Shown: positions 11,936-23,506, counted from the first letter of the stretch. The stretch: 64,000 nucleotides of DNA from Aselliscus stoliczkanus (GCA_033961575.1 CM066731.1:83411501-83475500), one strand, 5' to 3'. Numbers and translations: made by a program. The notes: generated by a model from the sequence alone, not told the origin.

Positions 11936-12537
11936 TTAGTTTCAGGTGTACAACACAGTGCAATAGTTATACTTTTTACCCCTCAAAGTGACAACACCCC
12001 TCCCCCAATTCGCCACCCCACTCCTCCCCCCATATCATATATATCTATTACACTTCCTCTGACTCCCTTCCACAATACAATCCACATCCCATGACTATCT
12101 ATATATTCAATTACAGTTAGTATACAATATTATACAACATCAGCTTCAGGTATACAGTGCAGTGATCAAGCCTCTACTCCATCCATGAAATGGTCTCCCT
12201 AACAAGACACATGACCATCTGACACCCCACAAAATATTTACAACATTATTAATTATATTCCCTGAACTGTCTTTCATATTCCTGAGGCAATATTGTAGTT
12301 ACCTATTTATGCTGTCTAATCCCTTCCCCTTCTCCTTCCACCCCCCTCCCAACTAGCAACCATCAGTTTTTCTTCTATATCTATGAGACTGTTTCTCTGT
12401 TTCTGTTTCCTTTGCTCATTCATTCAGTTTTTCAGATTCCACATATAAGTGAGATCATATGGTATTTGTCTTTCTCCGACTGACTTATTTCACTTAACAT
12501 AATAGGCTCTAGGTCCATCCATATCGTTGCAAATGGT

Positions 12538-12566
12538 AGGGTCGGGCCTGGTTAGTACTTGGATGG
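12538..12566 (+). pseudogene. 5S rRNA fragment
   Basis: These 29 bases match vertebrate 5S rRNA from the internal promoter region, with the core GGGCCTGGTTAGTACTTGG. The following bases (AAGA against GAGA in 5S) merge into the target-site duplication. It is far too short to be functional. It reads in the opposite direction to the L1 it is joined to. Confidence 0.85.
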
Positions 12567-12576
12567 AAGAAATTAC

Positions 12577-13399
12577 TTTTTGATGGGGTCATCTTCCTGA
12601 AGTGTTTGGCAGTCCATATAACCAACAGAACTAGGGTTCCTCGATTAGGGATCTTAGGGGGTCAGTTACCTCCCTCAGAAACTGTATCAAAATAGCTCAT
12701 ACATGATTTCTGAAGATTCTTGGATGAATGTGGGAAAAGTCTAACTCAAAAATTCAGCAGTTGCTAATGCTCATGTTCAGAGTTCTTGCATTTCCACTTG
12801 GGCCATGGCTTGGGCTCATTCTTGCTGTCAGCTTGAGTTCTCCCACCTATCCTCTCTTGACACCCAGTACCAGGTTTTGTCTCTACCATCTCCATCTGTC
12901 CTGTTCAGAGCACTTGTTATAAACAATCTATCCCATCAGGAAGTTGACTGGAATAAGCAAAGGTGCTCAATTAATATTAGCTGAATGAATGGATGAATTC
13001 CATATAATATTTCAATCATAATATTGCTTTATGTTTTTGCAGAAGGTAGAAAGTTCCAGTGATTATCTGGGACATCAGGGCAGGCTGACCAGGCACAGTT
13101 CAATCTTTTGATTTTAATTTCAGTGTGATCAAATAATTCCACAAGGAAACAGTACAAATTTGAATGTTTGAGCTTAAGGCCCCAAAAGAAATCATTTTTT
13201 TATTACATTGCTAGTTAATATTTTCTTTCCATGAGCAGTTTGCCTATATAAGCAAAATTATAATTTGCACTGATTTTCAATAAAGAAAAAAATTAATATA
13301 AGATACTCAAAATCATAACCATATTCAAACTGAAGTAGATTAAAGTGGATATTCAGATCAAAGTCTAGCAAAGTTTCTAATTATGTGTGTTTATATATT
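12577..13399. other. Unique non-coding DNA
   Basis: No gene recognised. A short stretch near 12955-13000 (GGTGCTCAATTAATATTAGCTGAATGAATGGATG) looks like an L2 tail on the plus strand, but it is too short to be certain. Confidence 0.4.
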
Positions 13400-14084
13400 T
13401 TTTTCTCATGCAAATCTGTCTATTTTTATGTTTTGCAACCCGCTTTTTGTTCAAAAAGATATTGTGAACATCTTTGCATATAAGTAGGTCCAAAACTATT
13501 GAACTAAAACCCCACTATTGAAATTTTAGGTTGTTTACATATTTTTCTTTTATAATAAATAATATCATGTTGCACATTCTTGTCTTCTACTACTGGAAAT
13601 TTAGTTCCTTTGCAATTTAAAAAATATTTAAAATAGCACTTCAAGAACAATCTGCGAAGAACATCTTTACATATTTATCTCAGTATTACTTAGGATAAAT
13701 TTCTAGTAGTTGGGATGCTCATCATATAAAAATGTTCTTTTTGATGACTTAGTGGCTTATCAACTTGCTTTTCAGTAATACTGTAACAATTTATATATCT
13801 ACCAGCAAAATATTAATGTATCTAATTTCTCAAATACTCACTGGTATTGGGTATGATTTTAAAAATGTTTCCACTTTGATAAGTGAAAGTAGTGTTTTCT
13901 CATTGTTTTTATTGTTTCAAATCCATTTTCTTGATTACTTGTGTGGTCTTTGTATTTATTGGTTATTCATTTTTTTAAGCAAATAGTCTTTTAATTCATT
14001 GGTCTTTTTTACCTATTGGAGGAGCCTCTCTTTATTCACTCTTTGTCAAATTTATGTATTTTTAGTTTCTGTGATTTTTTTTCT

Positions 14085-14536
14085 TTAAAGATTTTTTTTT
14101 TAATTGGGGAATTGTGGGAGGGAAACAGCATTGGGGAATCGGGGAAGGGAAACAGACAAGTTGGTGTTCTTTTGTTCTTCAGTCTAGTTGTGGAGGACGT
14201 TGCTTCACTGGCCCATGTTGGTATTATCATTGTACTCTTCCCGGGTGAGGCAGATTGGTCGCTTGCCACTGGACGGCCGCTCACGGCGGCTATTGGCAGC
14301 TCACGCCAGCTGCCAACCGCTCATGTAGCTGTATGGCAGCCCACTGCAGCCTCACTGCAGCCTACACCGGCGTGGGCAACTCAAGGCAGCCCAAGTCCAG
14401 GTTGAGCTGTTATTCACCATCTTAGCTATAGAGGGTGCAGCATCACTAGCCCTAATGTGGGATTTGAACCCTGGCCCTGCTGCTCAGACCGGGCGTCCCA
14501 AGCCAACTCTTAACCAATATGCCACTCGGTCATCCC
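14085..14536 (-). mobile_element. Composite Ves-like bat SINE
   Basis: Reverse complement of the ~450-bp composite SINE seen also at 26506-26954, 31600-32063 and 48093-48551. Its tail side reads AATTGGGGAATTGTGGGAGG, its middle GTTGTGGAGGACGTTGC and its head GCCACTCGGTCATCCCC. The body includes imperfect GCAGC/CAGCC-rich tandem blocks (TGGCAGCTCACGCCAGCTGC-like). There is no coding capacity. A 129-codon plus-strand frame across it is a by-product of this repeat. Confidence 0.85.
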
Positions 14537-14551
14537 CATTTGTTTCTTTTT

Positions 14552-14583
14552 AAAAAAAATTCAATTTATTGGGGTGACAATGG
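14552..14583 (-). mobile_element. Severely truncated L1 tail
   Basis: The plus strand reads AAATTCAATTTATTGGGG then TGACAATGG. This is the complement of the bat L1 terminus CCATTGTCACCCCAATAAATT. Only about 30 bp of body is left. Confidence 0.5.
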
Positions 14584-15342
14584 ATAAAAAATTTTTAATT
14601 TTATTTTTTCGTCATATTTACATAATTGATATATAATTAAATCTTTCAATTTTATTGATTTATGGTTTCTGCTTTTGGTGTTATATTTAGGAAGAACTTT
14701 CTTCTCCTAAAATTACATAAATTTTTACCTGCAATTTCCTTCATTACTTTTATAGCTTCATATTTTACACTTATATTTTTAATGAAATTAAGTTTTTATA
14801 TGGTATGCATTAAGAATATAATCATTTCTCCAAAATATTAGTCAAATTTTTATACTTTTAATTATCAAATAATCTTTTCCCTATTACTTATGTACTAAAT
14901 TCTTATTTGTGTTTGTTTCTGAACTTTCTTTTCCATTGTTTTGCTTGTCTATCCTGCTGCTGCCGCCACACTATTGTGATTATTATAGGTCTGTAATGCA
15001 TTTTAGAATCTGCTGGAACAAGAAGTCTTCTGTCATGCTCATGTGCAGCATTTTCCTGCATAGTTTTACTTGCTTTTTCTTCCACATAAACTGCAGAATT
15101 GTTCTGTGAAGTTCACATACATACACGAACATATACTATTAAAACCAGTGTGGAGTGCATTAAATTTGTAGATTAATTTGGAGCAAACTGCCATCTTAAC
15201 AATACTGACACTTTATAACCAAGGACCTGGTGAGGCTATTTACTCAGGTGTTTCAAAAACATCTTTCAGCATCATTTCAGGCCATAATATTTAAAATGAC
15301 TTAGGGAGTGCCAAACCCTGGCAAAATGATCTGTGGATCAGG

Positions 15343-15508
15343 AGTACTGAATTTATTTATGTATTTATTATTATTATTATTAATTTTTTTTTTTTTTGAG
15401 GGCAGTGTCACTGGCCCTCATACGTGGGACCGAACCGGGGCCGCTGGCTTCTGAATCCAACGCTTAACCACCGCGCCACTCGGCCAGCCCTAGTACTGAA
15501 TTTATTTA
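15343..15508 (-). mobile_element. Short bat SINE with 17-bp TSD
   Basis: The perfect direct repeat AGTACTGAATTTATTTA (15343-15359 and 15492-15508) encloses simple A/T-rich tail sequence and the reverse complement of the SINE head: GGCAGTGTCACTGGCCCTC, ACGTGGGACCGAACCGGGG and CCACTCGGCCAGCCC. The long exact duplication means a relatively recent insertion by L1-type machinery. Confidence 0.9.
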
Positions 15509-15639
15509 CATGTCCAGATAATTTTTTTCAATTGAGTGCTCGATATTCAGAAATTGCAAGATACTGAAGTAGAAAGCCAACTTTGGGGTTCACTGTAGAA
15601 AATATAAGGGTACTAATCTTGCCAAATATTCCAGGAAAA

Positions 15640-17460
15640 GCCACTTTTCTTGTCTTTTAATTTGGGGCATCAAGTTATAGAAAAATACGATGGTATTAAC
15701 TTTTCACCTTTTCCACGCTCGTCTGCATTTCATCTGCCCTCCAAAAAAGTCCTCTGCAGTCACATTAGGTGGCGATGGAAAAGGACAAAGGTGACAGCAT
15801 TCCAAATGAGAATCCTCCGTAATTCTCTGACAAGCACTCGGCTGCCTACCCGGATCCAAAACCAGGATGAGCCATTATGCACTCTATATTGTCGTGTAAT
15901 GTGTCCCACAGCCGCTGGAATGAGGAGAATTTATGATAAGGACACAGGACTCCACCGAGGAGTTCCTTACTTTTGCGAAGTCGACTTGGAGTTTCTTAAA
16001 TTTGAGAGAGAGAAAAAAGGTGGCTGCTCTTTGAATTAACTGGCACGGCTGTTCAGGACTCTAAATGACTATTTAATTTCCTACCAGATACAGGAACCAG
16101 GCCGTACCCCCAATTGAAGTCACGCCGACAAAATGGCCAAGTGTGATCCTTAATTTGTCAATAATGATTTTAGGCCGTGACCCTTAATAGGACCCTGTCA
16201 CTGGTGAGGTGATTTATGCCTCCAGCAATGACATCAGTACCAATAGTGCTGATAAAAGAACACTTATATTGGAGCAAACAGGATGATGAATGGAATCCGG
16301 GTCTCCTTAGTCATCTCATTACTGCCTCTCCTTCACTACCGAGCTAATGTAGCGAGTCATCGCGTGCCTGGGGAGTAGTTTGGAGGCTGAATTTAATAGC
16401 AAAAGTGTGGGAGACGTACTGGAGCCCCGGGTCAGGAGTGGCCGAGGGTACATTTTAAGCCTGTGTGTACAAGGGGAGGCAATCGTGCAGAAATCACTGA
16501 GCTTCTGCACCACCGGAGGCGCTCTGTGCCTCCATCTCATTGGATGGCAGAATTTTCTCCCCAGAAGTTTTGAAAACGTGACTCTCAAAAATCACAGGGT
16601 CTATTATCTTCACAACAGTGAGCGTCTTTCTCTTGGGAAAATATATATATAGTCCCACCACATCACCCCTCACTTTCCCCTTCTCAAATTGTCTGGTCGT
16701 TGATGCAAAGATGAGACTTTCAAAGGTGCAGGAATGGTGCAGAGGCCCCTACTTCCAGACATGGGGTTTGTGGGGGCTAGAAGTCAGGAGGATGATGACT
16801 TCTCAGGACTCCACCACTGTCTAGCTGTATGAACTTACGCAAGTCACTTGGCCTCTCTGGGCCCTACTAACTCCGTTTTTGGAGAAAGGAGAGTGTAGGT
16901 GTATTTCCAAGTTCTCTTCCTGCTTCAAAATATACGCCTTTAGAAAAGTGTGTGCTATGAGAGCAAGAACACAAACCATTAACCCAATCTTTCCCTGAAA
17001 TTTCAATTTTGGGTAATACCAATCACAGAGGGGCTCTGCACATAATAAGGAGGAGGGTTACCTCCCCACAGGCTATTCAAAAGATGAGGATGTCACCCAT
17101 AACTTGGCCAGCCCTTGAGTGCAGTGACTCCGCTGTACAAAGGGGAGTAGATGCAGTTTTATTAGTGCAATTTTACTGCCCTCACCAGCTGCACTCTTTT
17201 CTCTATAAAAGGTAATTACTTCCAATAGTAACAAGCTAATTGATTGCTAATTAAATCAATTGGCACACTAACCGCTGTCAGAAAGTGACAGATTAGCGGG
17301 TCATGTGATGGCGTGTTAGTAATGAAAAGTGGACATGGTCTGAGGGTGATTGACACATAAGATGAAAAGCGATTTGGGATCTCCGAGGTGGTCAGAGAGA
17401 GGGCAGGGAGAACATGATTGATTCAATGGTGACTGTCAGAGAGGAAATGAGAATTGAATG
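15640..17460. promoter_or_regulatory. Candidate conserved enhancer block
   Basis: About 1.8 kb with almost no repeat content (only a short MIR-like scrap near 16.8 kb) and more CpG dinucleotides than its surroundings. The right end (17235-17440) is dense with developmental factor sites: CTAATTGATTGCTAATTA, the PBX/HOX-like TGATTGATT at 17415, the PBX/MEIS-like TGATTGACA at 17347, and TGACAG/CTGTCA hexamers at 17275, 17286 and 17433. A 129-codon open frame at 15650-16039 has no recognisable domain. Conservation itself was not measured, so the enhancer role is inference. Confidence 0.45.
16795..16880 (+). repeat. MIR fragment
   Basis: CTAGCTGTATGAACTTACGCAAGTCACTTGGCCTCTCTGGG follows the MIR core (…CTAGCTGTGTGACCTTGGGCAAGTCACTTAACCTCTCTG…). 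It is a decayed fragment only. Confidence 0.6.
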
Positions 17461-17639
17461 GAATTCAGTGTCTGCCTGAACCCTCACCACATGATGCTCT
17501 ACTTTTTTTCACATGTAAATAAGGGAGATGGAGACTTCTTGCAAATGTAATGCCAAAATAGAAAAGACAAAAGGGAGGCGTACTGAAAATGGAAGTGTAT
17601 GAGCCTTAAAAGAACAGAGTTTTTTCATTTATAAATTTG

Positions 17640-17900
17640 CAAAAATATAAGAATAATAAATATTGTTCATAATTTGCCTGTGAATCTCAGCATCCTGGCT
17701 GCCTGTGTGCTTATCATCTTTGAATACCTTTCAGAAGGTGCTTATCTGCTGTCAATATCAGAGAAGGAAGATCCTTATTGTTTGAATTCACAGTGCATCA
17801 CAGCTTGATGAGGACAATGAATAGATATAATTTGGGGGTACAGGGAAAGTGCAAAATGACTTTGCGGCCATGTTATAAATATGTTTCAAAGTATGTGACA
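17640..17900. promoter_or_regulatory. Second candidate conserved block
   Basis: Repeat-free sequence with GATA-type sites (GTGCTTATCATC, GTGCTTATCTGC) and AATAAATATTGTTCATAATTTGC just before a VES SINE. It could be an extension of the block ending at 17460. Evidence is motif content only. Confidence 0.25.
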
Positions 17901-17950
17901 TAGTCATGCTGTTCACTGCCCACTGCCTTGTCAGCAGCAGGCTCCAAGTT

Positions 17951-18152
17951 CTGAAATCACATTTTTTTTTAAATTTTGTTGGGGAACAGCTATGGTCATT
18001 GGTTACACATTGCTTTCATACTACAATGGCATAGTTGACTGTTTTAGGGAGGACACAACTCACAGTGGCTCATACAGGAATCAAACTGGCAACCTTGCTG
18101 TTATGAGCACCATGCTCTAACCATCTGAGCTAACTGGTCACCCTGAAATCAC
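17951..18152 (-). mobile_element. VES-type bat SINE with 10-bp TSD
   Basis: The direct repeat CTGAAATCAC (17951-17960, 18143-18152) encloses the reverse complement of a tRNA-like SINE. Its 5' end reads, on the minus strand, GGGTGACCAGTTAGCTCAGA (A box) and then AAGGTTGCCAGTTTGATTCC (B box). This family is distinct from the composite SINE and the short GGCCAGCCGAG type. Confidence 0.8.
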
Positions 18153-18394
18153 TTTTGAAGTTGCATGCAGCCCTTATGCAGAGATAGAGTGAGAAATCAC
18201 CCACAGTTTGCTATGGTCTGAGGTCAGTGCAGGGTCCCTGTCTTTACACCCTAAGATATTTCCTCTGAAATTCTACTGAAATCTGACATTCTATCATGAG
18301 CTCCTATCACTTTTGGTTTTGAAGTCTCCTGAGTCCCCTCAGGGAGAACGGAGAAGAATCTGACTCTGCATTTGCAGGCTATGTGCCCTCACAG

Positions 18395-18830
18395 AGTCAG
18401 CCTGACGTCTTGGCACTTGTTTCCCCTCCTGTGAAATGGGTAGAATACTGCTCACTCCTCAGGGCTGTGGGGAGAACTGACTGGTATAATTCACACAGAA
18501 TACCCCTACACAAAGAGCACTTGAGAAATGAGAGTTAATAACATGAACACTAGTGCTAATTATACTAGAAGCCTCAACATAGGTCCCAGTGAAGCCTGGT
18601 GGGGAGGAAAGACCAGATCCTGGAACCAGAAAGAGGAGGGGTGAACAGGAATGCTGATATTTCCTCCACTTTGGGAAATTTACCTGATTTCTGATCTCTT
18701 CAATTTTATCATTTGTAAATGGCGTAAAAATATCTATTTTATGTTTGGGTTTATTTCGAGGATTAAATAATTTAATGCATGTGGAGTTTCTAACTCAGAT
18801 ACTTTTAAGTGTTATTTCCCTCTCCTCTAT
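18395..18830 (+). repeat. Two MIR fragments
   Basis: At 18395-18545, GTTTCCCCTCCTGTGAAATGGG leads to GAGCACTTGAGAAATGAGAG. At 18640-18830, CTCTTCAATTTTATCATTTGTAAATGG leads to GGATTAAATAATTTAATGCATGTG. Both follow the MIR order (…CATCTGTAAAATGGGGATAAT…GAGGATTAAATGAG…). Each is diverged. Confidence 0.55.
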
Positions 18831-19621
18831 ACTAAGATTTCCAAAAAATAGGCAAAATTGCCCCATAGTTGGTGCTTAAAAGGCTGTTTTTTTCTTTTCT
18901 TTTTTTTGTTTTCTGAGAAGCAGAAATCTGGCTGCATTGTGTGCAGGAGACCTGGGAAGCCTCTGGCTCTGTTTGTCCTCAACAGGTACCTGCAATGTGC
19001 CCTTCTACCTTAGATACTTCTGAACACTCCGGCAGTGATTTCAGTATCCAGTGGGTGGGGTGCTGGTCCTATAACATATCAGCCCTATCACAGGATCTAA
19101 ATGTGTCCTTGCTGGGCCCAAGCTTCCTGATTCCACCTTGTTCCAACAACGACCCTCATGGCCTGGTTTCACAGCTTTGCTGGTAACACTGAGTTCCCAC
19201 ACATGAGGATGCTGAGAAGAAGAGAGAGAGACATGCAGTGTGTTTCCTCTGGCAAGGGGCAATTTCCGGCATGTTTACAGCAAGCCTGCAGCTCTCCTGG
19301 AAGCAATGTAAAACCAATCTTTTGAGGCCAATGATTTTTCAGCAGCATCATTGTCCCAATTATTCCAAAGCCTCTCTGAAACAGAACCCTATGTCACCAT
19401 CCCTCAGGAGTGGGTGCAGACACACAACTGTACACACTCACACACATCCTGCTCTGGTTCTGCTCAGAAGAACCATGCTCCTCTCCAAAAGAGAGTAATC
19501 TCACAGCAGAGAGGGTCTGGCAGCCCACAGAGACTGGCCATGATGCTTAAAACTTTTCTGAATGACTCCAGGACTCCCGAAGGTAGAAGACACAAATTAC
19601 TACATTGCCCATGAGGACTTA
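18831..19621. other. Unique non-coding DNA
   Basis: No repeat or gene recognised. Frames of 60-90 codons overlap on both strands and lack domains. Confidence 0.4.
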
Positions 19622-19755
19622 GCCCGGTGGTTTCAGCCTTGGCTGCACATAGGAATCACCCGGAGAGGTTGAAAAATACAGAGGCATGGGTCCTATCCCT
19701 GAGATCCTGTTTTAAGTACCGGGTGTAGTGTGGGCACTGGGATTTAAAAAACAAA
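19622..19755. mobile_element. MER5-type hAT MITE
   Basis: CGGTGGTTTCAGCCTTGGCTGCACATAGGAATCACC then GGTTGAAAAATACAGAGGCATGGGTCC matches the MER5A pattern (…GGTTCTCAACC…GAATCACCTGGG…ATGCCTGGGTCC…). It is non-autonomous with no transposase. Confidence 0.65.
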
Positions 19756-20407
19756 ACAAAACCCGAGAGATTTTATGAAACCCGAAGATGAGAATGATGA
19801 TTTGGTTATGACTTGTTAGGCAAACACGTGTGTGGAGCAAGGGAACACACAGGAAAGTATTATCTGCCTCACAAAGTTCTCAATCTGCTCCTGGGTTTTT
19901 AAAATGCTGTCATCTGGGGCCACTGTCTACTGCACCATGGTACCCGGATTAAGCTGCAAACCATCCTGTGAGATGGAGATGAGTAATTTGTAGGGAGTGC
20001 CCTACCCTATGGAGTTTTCTGGAGAGCGTGCTTCATGAAAATGAGGAGCCAGCTGAGGCCATGGGGTTCCTGCAGGGAGAAATAGTTGTGTTAAGGGTGT
20101 TTTAGGATGTGAGACTGTTCTCCTCATCCTCTCCTTCTTTTGACCCCAAGTCACAGTACCCCCACAGATTCACTGGACAGAGCACACATCCTTTCTCATG
20201 GACCCCTCTACCTCGTGGTGTGCAGGCCCTTGTCGGGGTGGTACTCTGGTAAACTCCAGATGTTCAGAATCTTGGGTGGCTCTCATTTCAATAATTAAGG
20301 GCTGTAGTAACCTCTACAGATGACTTGTCATGTTTGTAAACACAAGAGAGTTTTTAGCAAATTGTCTAAAAATGTTTTAATCATTTTCTCAGCAAAGCAT
20401 AAGGAGG

Positions 20408-20921
20408 CTTCAAATAAGACATAGATGTACCAAATTTACAATTAGAAGTGACATAGAAGTTATGTTATGACTTTTTAAGTCAGAATCCAAATGCTTAAGT
20501 AAGAAAAAAATAAGTTTTTATAATATATACCAGGAAAAAACAATTCAAAGGTAAAAAGTAATTTTTAGATAGTGTTTGATCCCAGAATTGAAGTGATGCC
20601 ATGAGTACCCAGTCACTCTCTCTTGTCTCTGTTACCATATTGGTTTTATTCTCAGGCTCCATGTAGTGACAAAATGGTGCCAATATCTCTTGTCCTATTT
20701 CTTCCCAGGTTCAAATCCAGCTAAAAAGTGAGACTTTTCCCCAGGTTGCTATATGATAAGCTGTAAGGTTCACTCTAACTGGAATAATTTCAGTTGTGTG
20801 TTCAAAATGGAAACAATAACTGTGGTCCAGACAATGGAATTACAATGATTAGTTAGGCTTAGGCCACATGCTCATCCCTGAACCAATTTTCTTGTGGCTG
20901 AGAATTGCAAAGTGTTGGCTG
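20408..20921 (+). repeat. Inverted-repeat arm A (pairs with 24426-24925)
   Basis: This ~514-bp arm matches the reverse complement of 24426-24925 almost base for base. For example, AAATGCTTAAGTAAG, ATGCCATGAGTACCCAGTC and GTTGCTATATGATAAGCTG occur in both. By eye identity is roughly 95%, with a 13-bp indel (AACAATAACTGT-type insertion near 20812) and scattered substitutions. The underlying sequence resembles an old interspersed repeat, but the match is much closer than two independent old copies should show. Confidence 0.9.
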
Positions 20922-23491
20922 GCCAGTCATGGATTATGCTCTCCCTACCTGTAGTCAGGATCCTCACCAGAGCTACATGAAGCAAGCTAGGAATGGACAA
21001 AGGAACTTTGAGATATTGTTCTCAGACAAAATGTGTAATGGATGCTGAATGGATTAAAACCACAAACATGTCCCCTAGAGGCTTCTGAGACTGAATTTCA
21101 GAGAGTAAGGTGATGGGTCCAAGGTCCACAGGCAGAGTTAGTGTCAGAAGCTGGGCTTAAGAACAAAAGGCTTTACCTACAAAACTTAAGACAATGGGGT
21201 TCTCCTGAAGGCTGTGAAGAGGCAGGCAGGCCATTAGACCTCCATTCTGTCAGGCATCCTTCCCTTCAGTTCTGGCTGGCTCCAAGGTCTGGGAAGGGAG
21301 TTGCCTCATGCTGGGGGAACAGGTTGCAGACAGTCTCCTAAGGTATCTGGATACAATCCCATATGGCCTTCATGGGGGAAGGCTGGGATCTTGACCAGAA
21401 GCCAGGAGTCTGGTGACCTGGCTGGGTCTGGGCATCCAGGGATGGCGGGAGGTACCTTCCGCACACCATCTCTCCGTAGCACCATCTGCAGCTGCCTTCT
21501 GCATTTGGCCCAAAGACAGCATTGCAGTCACTTTAGGAGCTTGCTGGGCCTTCTGTAAGCAAGGTTTGGGAAAGCCAATTTTGACACTTGGCTGCTCTCC
21601 TTGAAGTCAAAATACTCAGCTTAGGTCAAGAAACAGCAACAACAAAAAAGCATAGCCTGTGTGAGAGAATGCAGCCATGCAAGACAGGGGACCAGAAAGA
21701 CCATGCCAAGGAGGTGACTAAAACATGCAAGTAAGCTTGAGGATTTCATTTTTAAGAGCACATGGAGCTAAGAATAAGGCAAGAGAGAAAAGAAACATTG
21801 GATTCATTCTTCTACCTTCTTTTACTTAAAAATCAAAGGCATAAATAAGCAAGTAAATCAGGTTGGGCTGAATAGTGTCTGATCCTCCTTTGTTATCAGG
21901 TTGAGGCCACGGGGATTGTGGGTTTAGTGAAGTGGGGATGGAGTGTCCAAAGACAAGGACATTGGCTGTTGTCATATGGACCAAGGCAAGAAGCTATGAC
22001 TTGGAAGAATACTGGAGATCACCCTAGGAAGGCAGGGAAGAGAGGAGCCATACTAGCAAATCAAAGGGTCCAACCCACTTAGCTTTTCATCTTGCCCTAC
22101 CCCACACCTTGGCAGATCTGGGCACCTAACCACTTCAGCTCCCATCTGTGGAGGAGTTCATGCATTAGCCCTCACACTGACAAAATGCATTCACCAGACT
22201 ACCGACCTGCATCTCCTTTCCTGAATGTCTCACTCCTCATGTTTGATCTGCCAGCCTTCCTCCATCCCTGGAGACTGTCTTGATCTCCTGACCATGGCCT
22301 TGCTCCTGGGTGTAGTTCCCACAACCTTCATGCACCAAAGTGATGTATCCTCCAAATGATGCTCTTAACACTTTTCTCAATTTAACTCTGGATAAATCAA
22401 TGCCATTTTACCTTCTGGCTAACTTTCATTCTAGCATGAACCCAGACACAGACAATCTGATATCCAAAGTCATAGAGAATCAACTATCTTTGGTGGTAGA
22501 GTGGGGTGAGGTAAGGCAAATATAACTTAAAATGAAAGCCATGCGAATGTACCATCAAACCTGCAAAAACTGGTCAGATTTCAGGGCTCACAGGACACCA
22601 GCCAGAGTTGGAACTGCCTCTGCCCACATCCTCATGAATAGCCAAGAAAGCTCAAGAGGAGACTCCTTCACACCAACTTCACCAATGCAGGTGGAATGAA
22701 TGGTAGTTCCCATCCAAGTCTGACAAAAGCACTACTTAAAGAAGCCCCAGGAGCCAGGGCTATTCTATGCTGAAGATGATTATCAAACAATGATTCACTA
22801 TAGTCTACAATGAGACAATTGACAAGTAAATGATGCACTTTTATTTTTCCTCCATGAAAAAAAAATACCGGGCAAACATCTTTGGAACTTTCAGGGATAC
22901 TGTAAAAATAGATTCCCATGTCTAAAAGGAAGCTGGATGTGATGATATCAGAGGTTCCTGATCAGCACTGAATCTGTTTCTTGAATTGCTCACATGCTGG
23001 GTGAACAGATACTGTTCACATCAACCTTCCCAGCCTCAGCTTTTTCATCTGCAAGCTGATGATAATTTTACTCTCTCAGCCAGAAAAGGTTGTTGTGAAG
23101 AACAGCTAAAGTGACACATGTGAAAAGATATTCATAAAGAACTAAACCCTAATTAGGGTTGGAAAAACTATATAAATAGATTGTTTAAAAGCTTTTGACA
23201 AAATTCCTTGTTTGGGAAAATTAGGTCAGGAAGCAGAGAAAGGAAGCAAAAAGAACATGAAATTGGCATGCATGATGAAATGAGAATATTTGCAGATGCC
23301 TGGGCAGAATAAGAGAGAGAGAGTAGTAAGGATGCCTAGAACCAAACAAGAAAAGGAAGAAGTCAAGAGGTGCATGCAGGAAGACAAGGAGCAGACAAGG
23401 CCTGCTCCTGTGGGAAAAGCCTGGGACACGAGATGAAGAAATCCCAGGAAACAGGTCCTGGAGTAGAAAAATCTAAGGACTTTTACCATTA
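20922..23491. other. Unique spacer DNA between inverted arms
   Basis: No gene or clear repeat recognised in 2.5 kb. Frames of 60-85 codons lack domains. A short (AG)n-like tract occurs near 23320. Confidence 0.4.
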
Positions 23492-23506
23492 AAGTTGGGT
23501 GTGCCA

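Larger units (their letters stand above)
11878..12576 (-). mobile_element. L1 tail fused to a 5S rRNA fragment, with TSDs
   Basis: A minus-strand, 5'-truncated L1 (11888-12537) starts on the plus strand with a (TTTA)n run, the complement of its A-rich tail. It continues with the bat L1 3' UTR (TTTTTACCCCTCAAAGTGAC) and with CACATATAAGTGAGATCATATGG. A perfect 10-bp direct repeat, AAGAAATTAC, flanks the unit at 11878-11887 and 12567-12576. The right copy lies just beyond a 29-nt match to 5S rRNA, so L1 and 5S pieces entered as one insertion. Confidence 0.85.
13400..15342 (-). mobile_element. Old L1 3' region, interrupted by a SINE
   Basis: The T-rich plus strand is the complement of an old L1: a tract like ATTGTGAACATCTTTGCATATAAG, TCTAGTAGTTGGGATGCTC, TCTCAAATACTCACTGGTATTG, then, after the SINE at 14085-14536, TTAATTTTATTTTTTCG-type sequence, TTAATTCATTGG-like motifs and GGTCTGTAATGCATTTTAG. 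The reading frame is destroyed. The SINE splits it and a very short second L1 tail lies at 14552-14583. Confidence 0.6.

Noticed and set aside
12538..12566. A functional 5S rRNA gene
   Set aside because: Only 29 of about 120 bases remain, without either end and without a terminator T-run in place.
14016..14405. 129-codon frame with GEADWSLATGRP-like text
   Set aside because: Lies in the composite SINE; near-identical peptides recur at 26.5, 31.6 and 48.4 kb.
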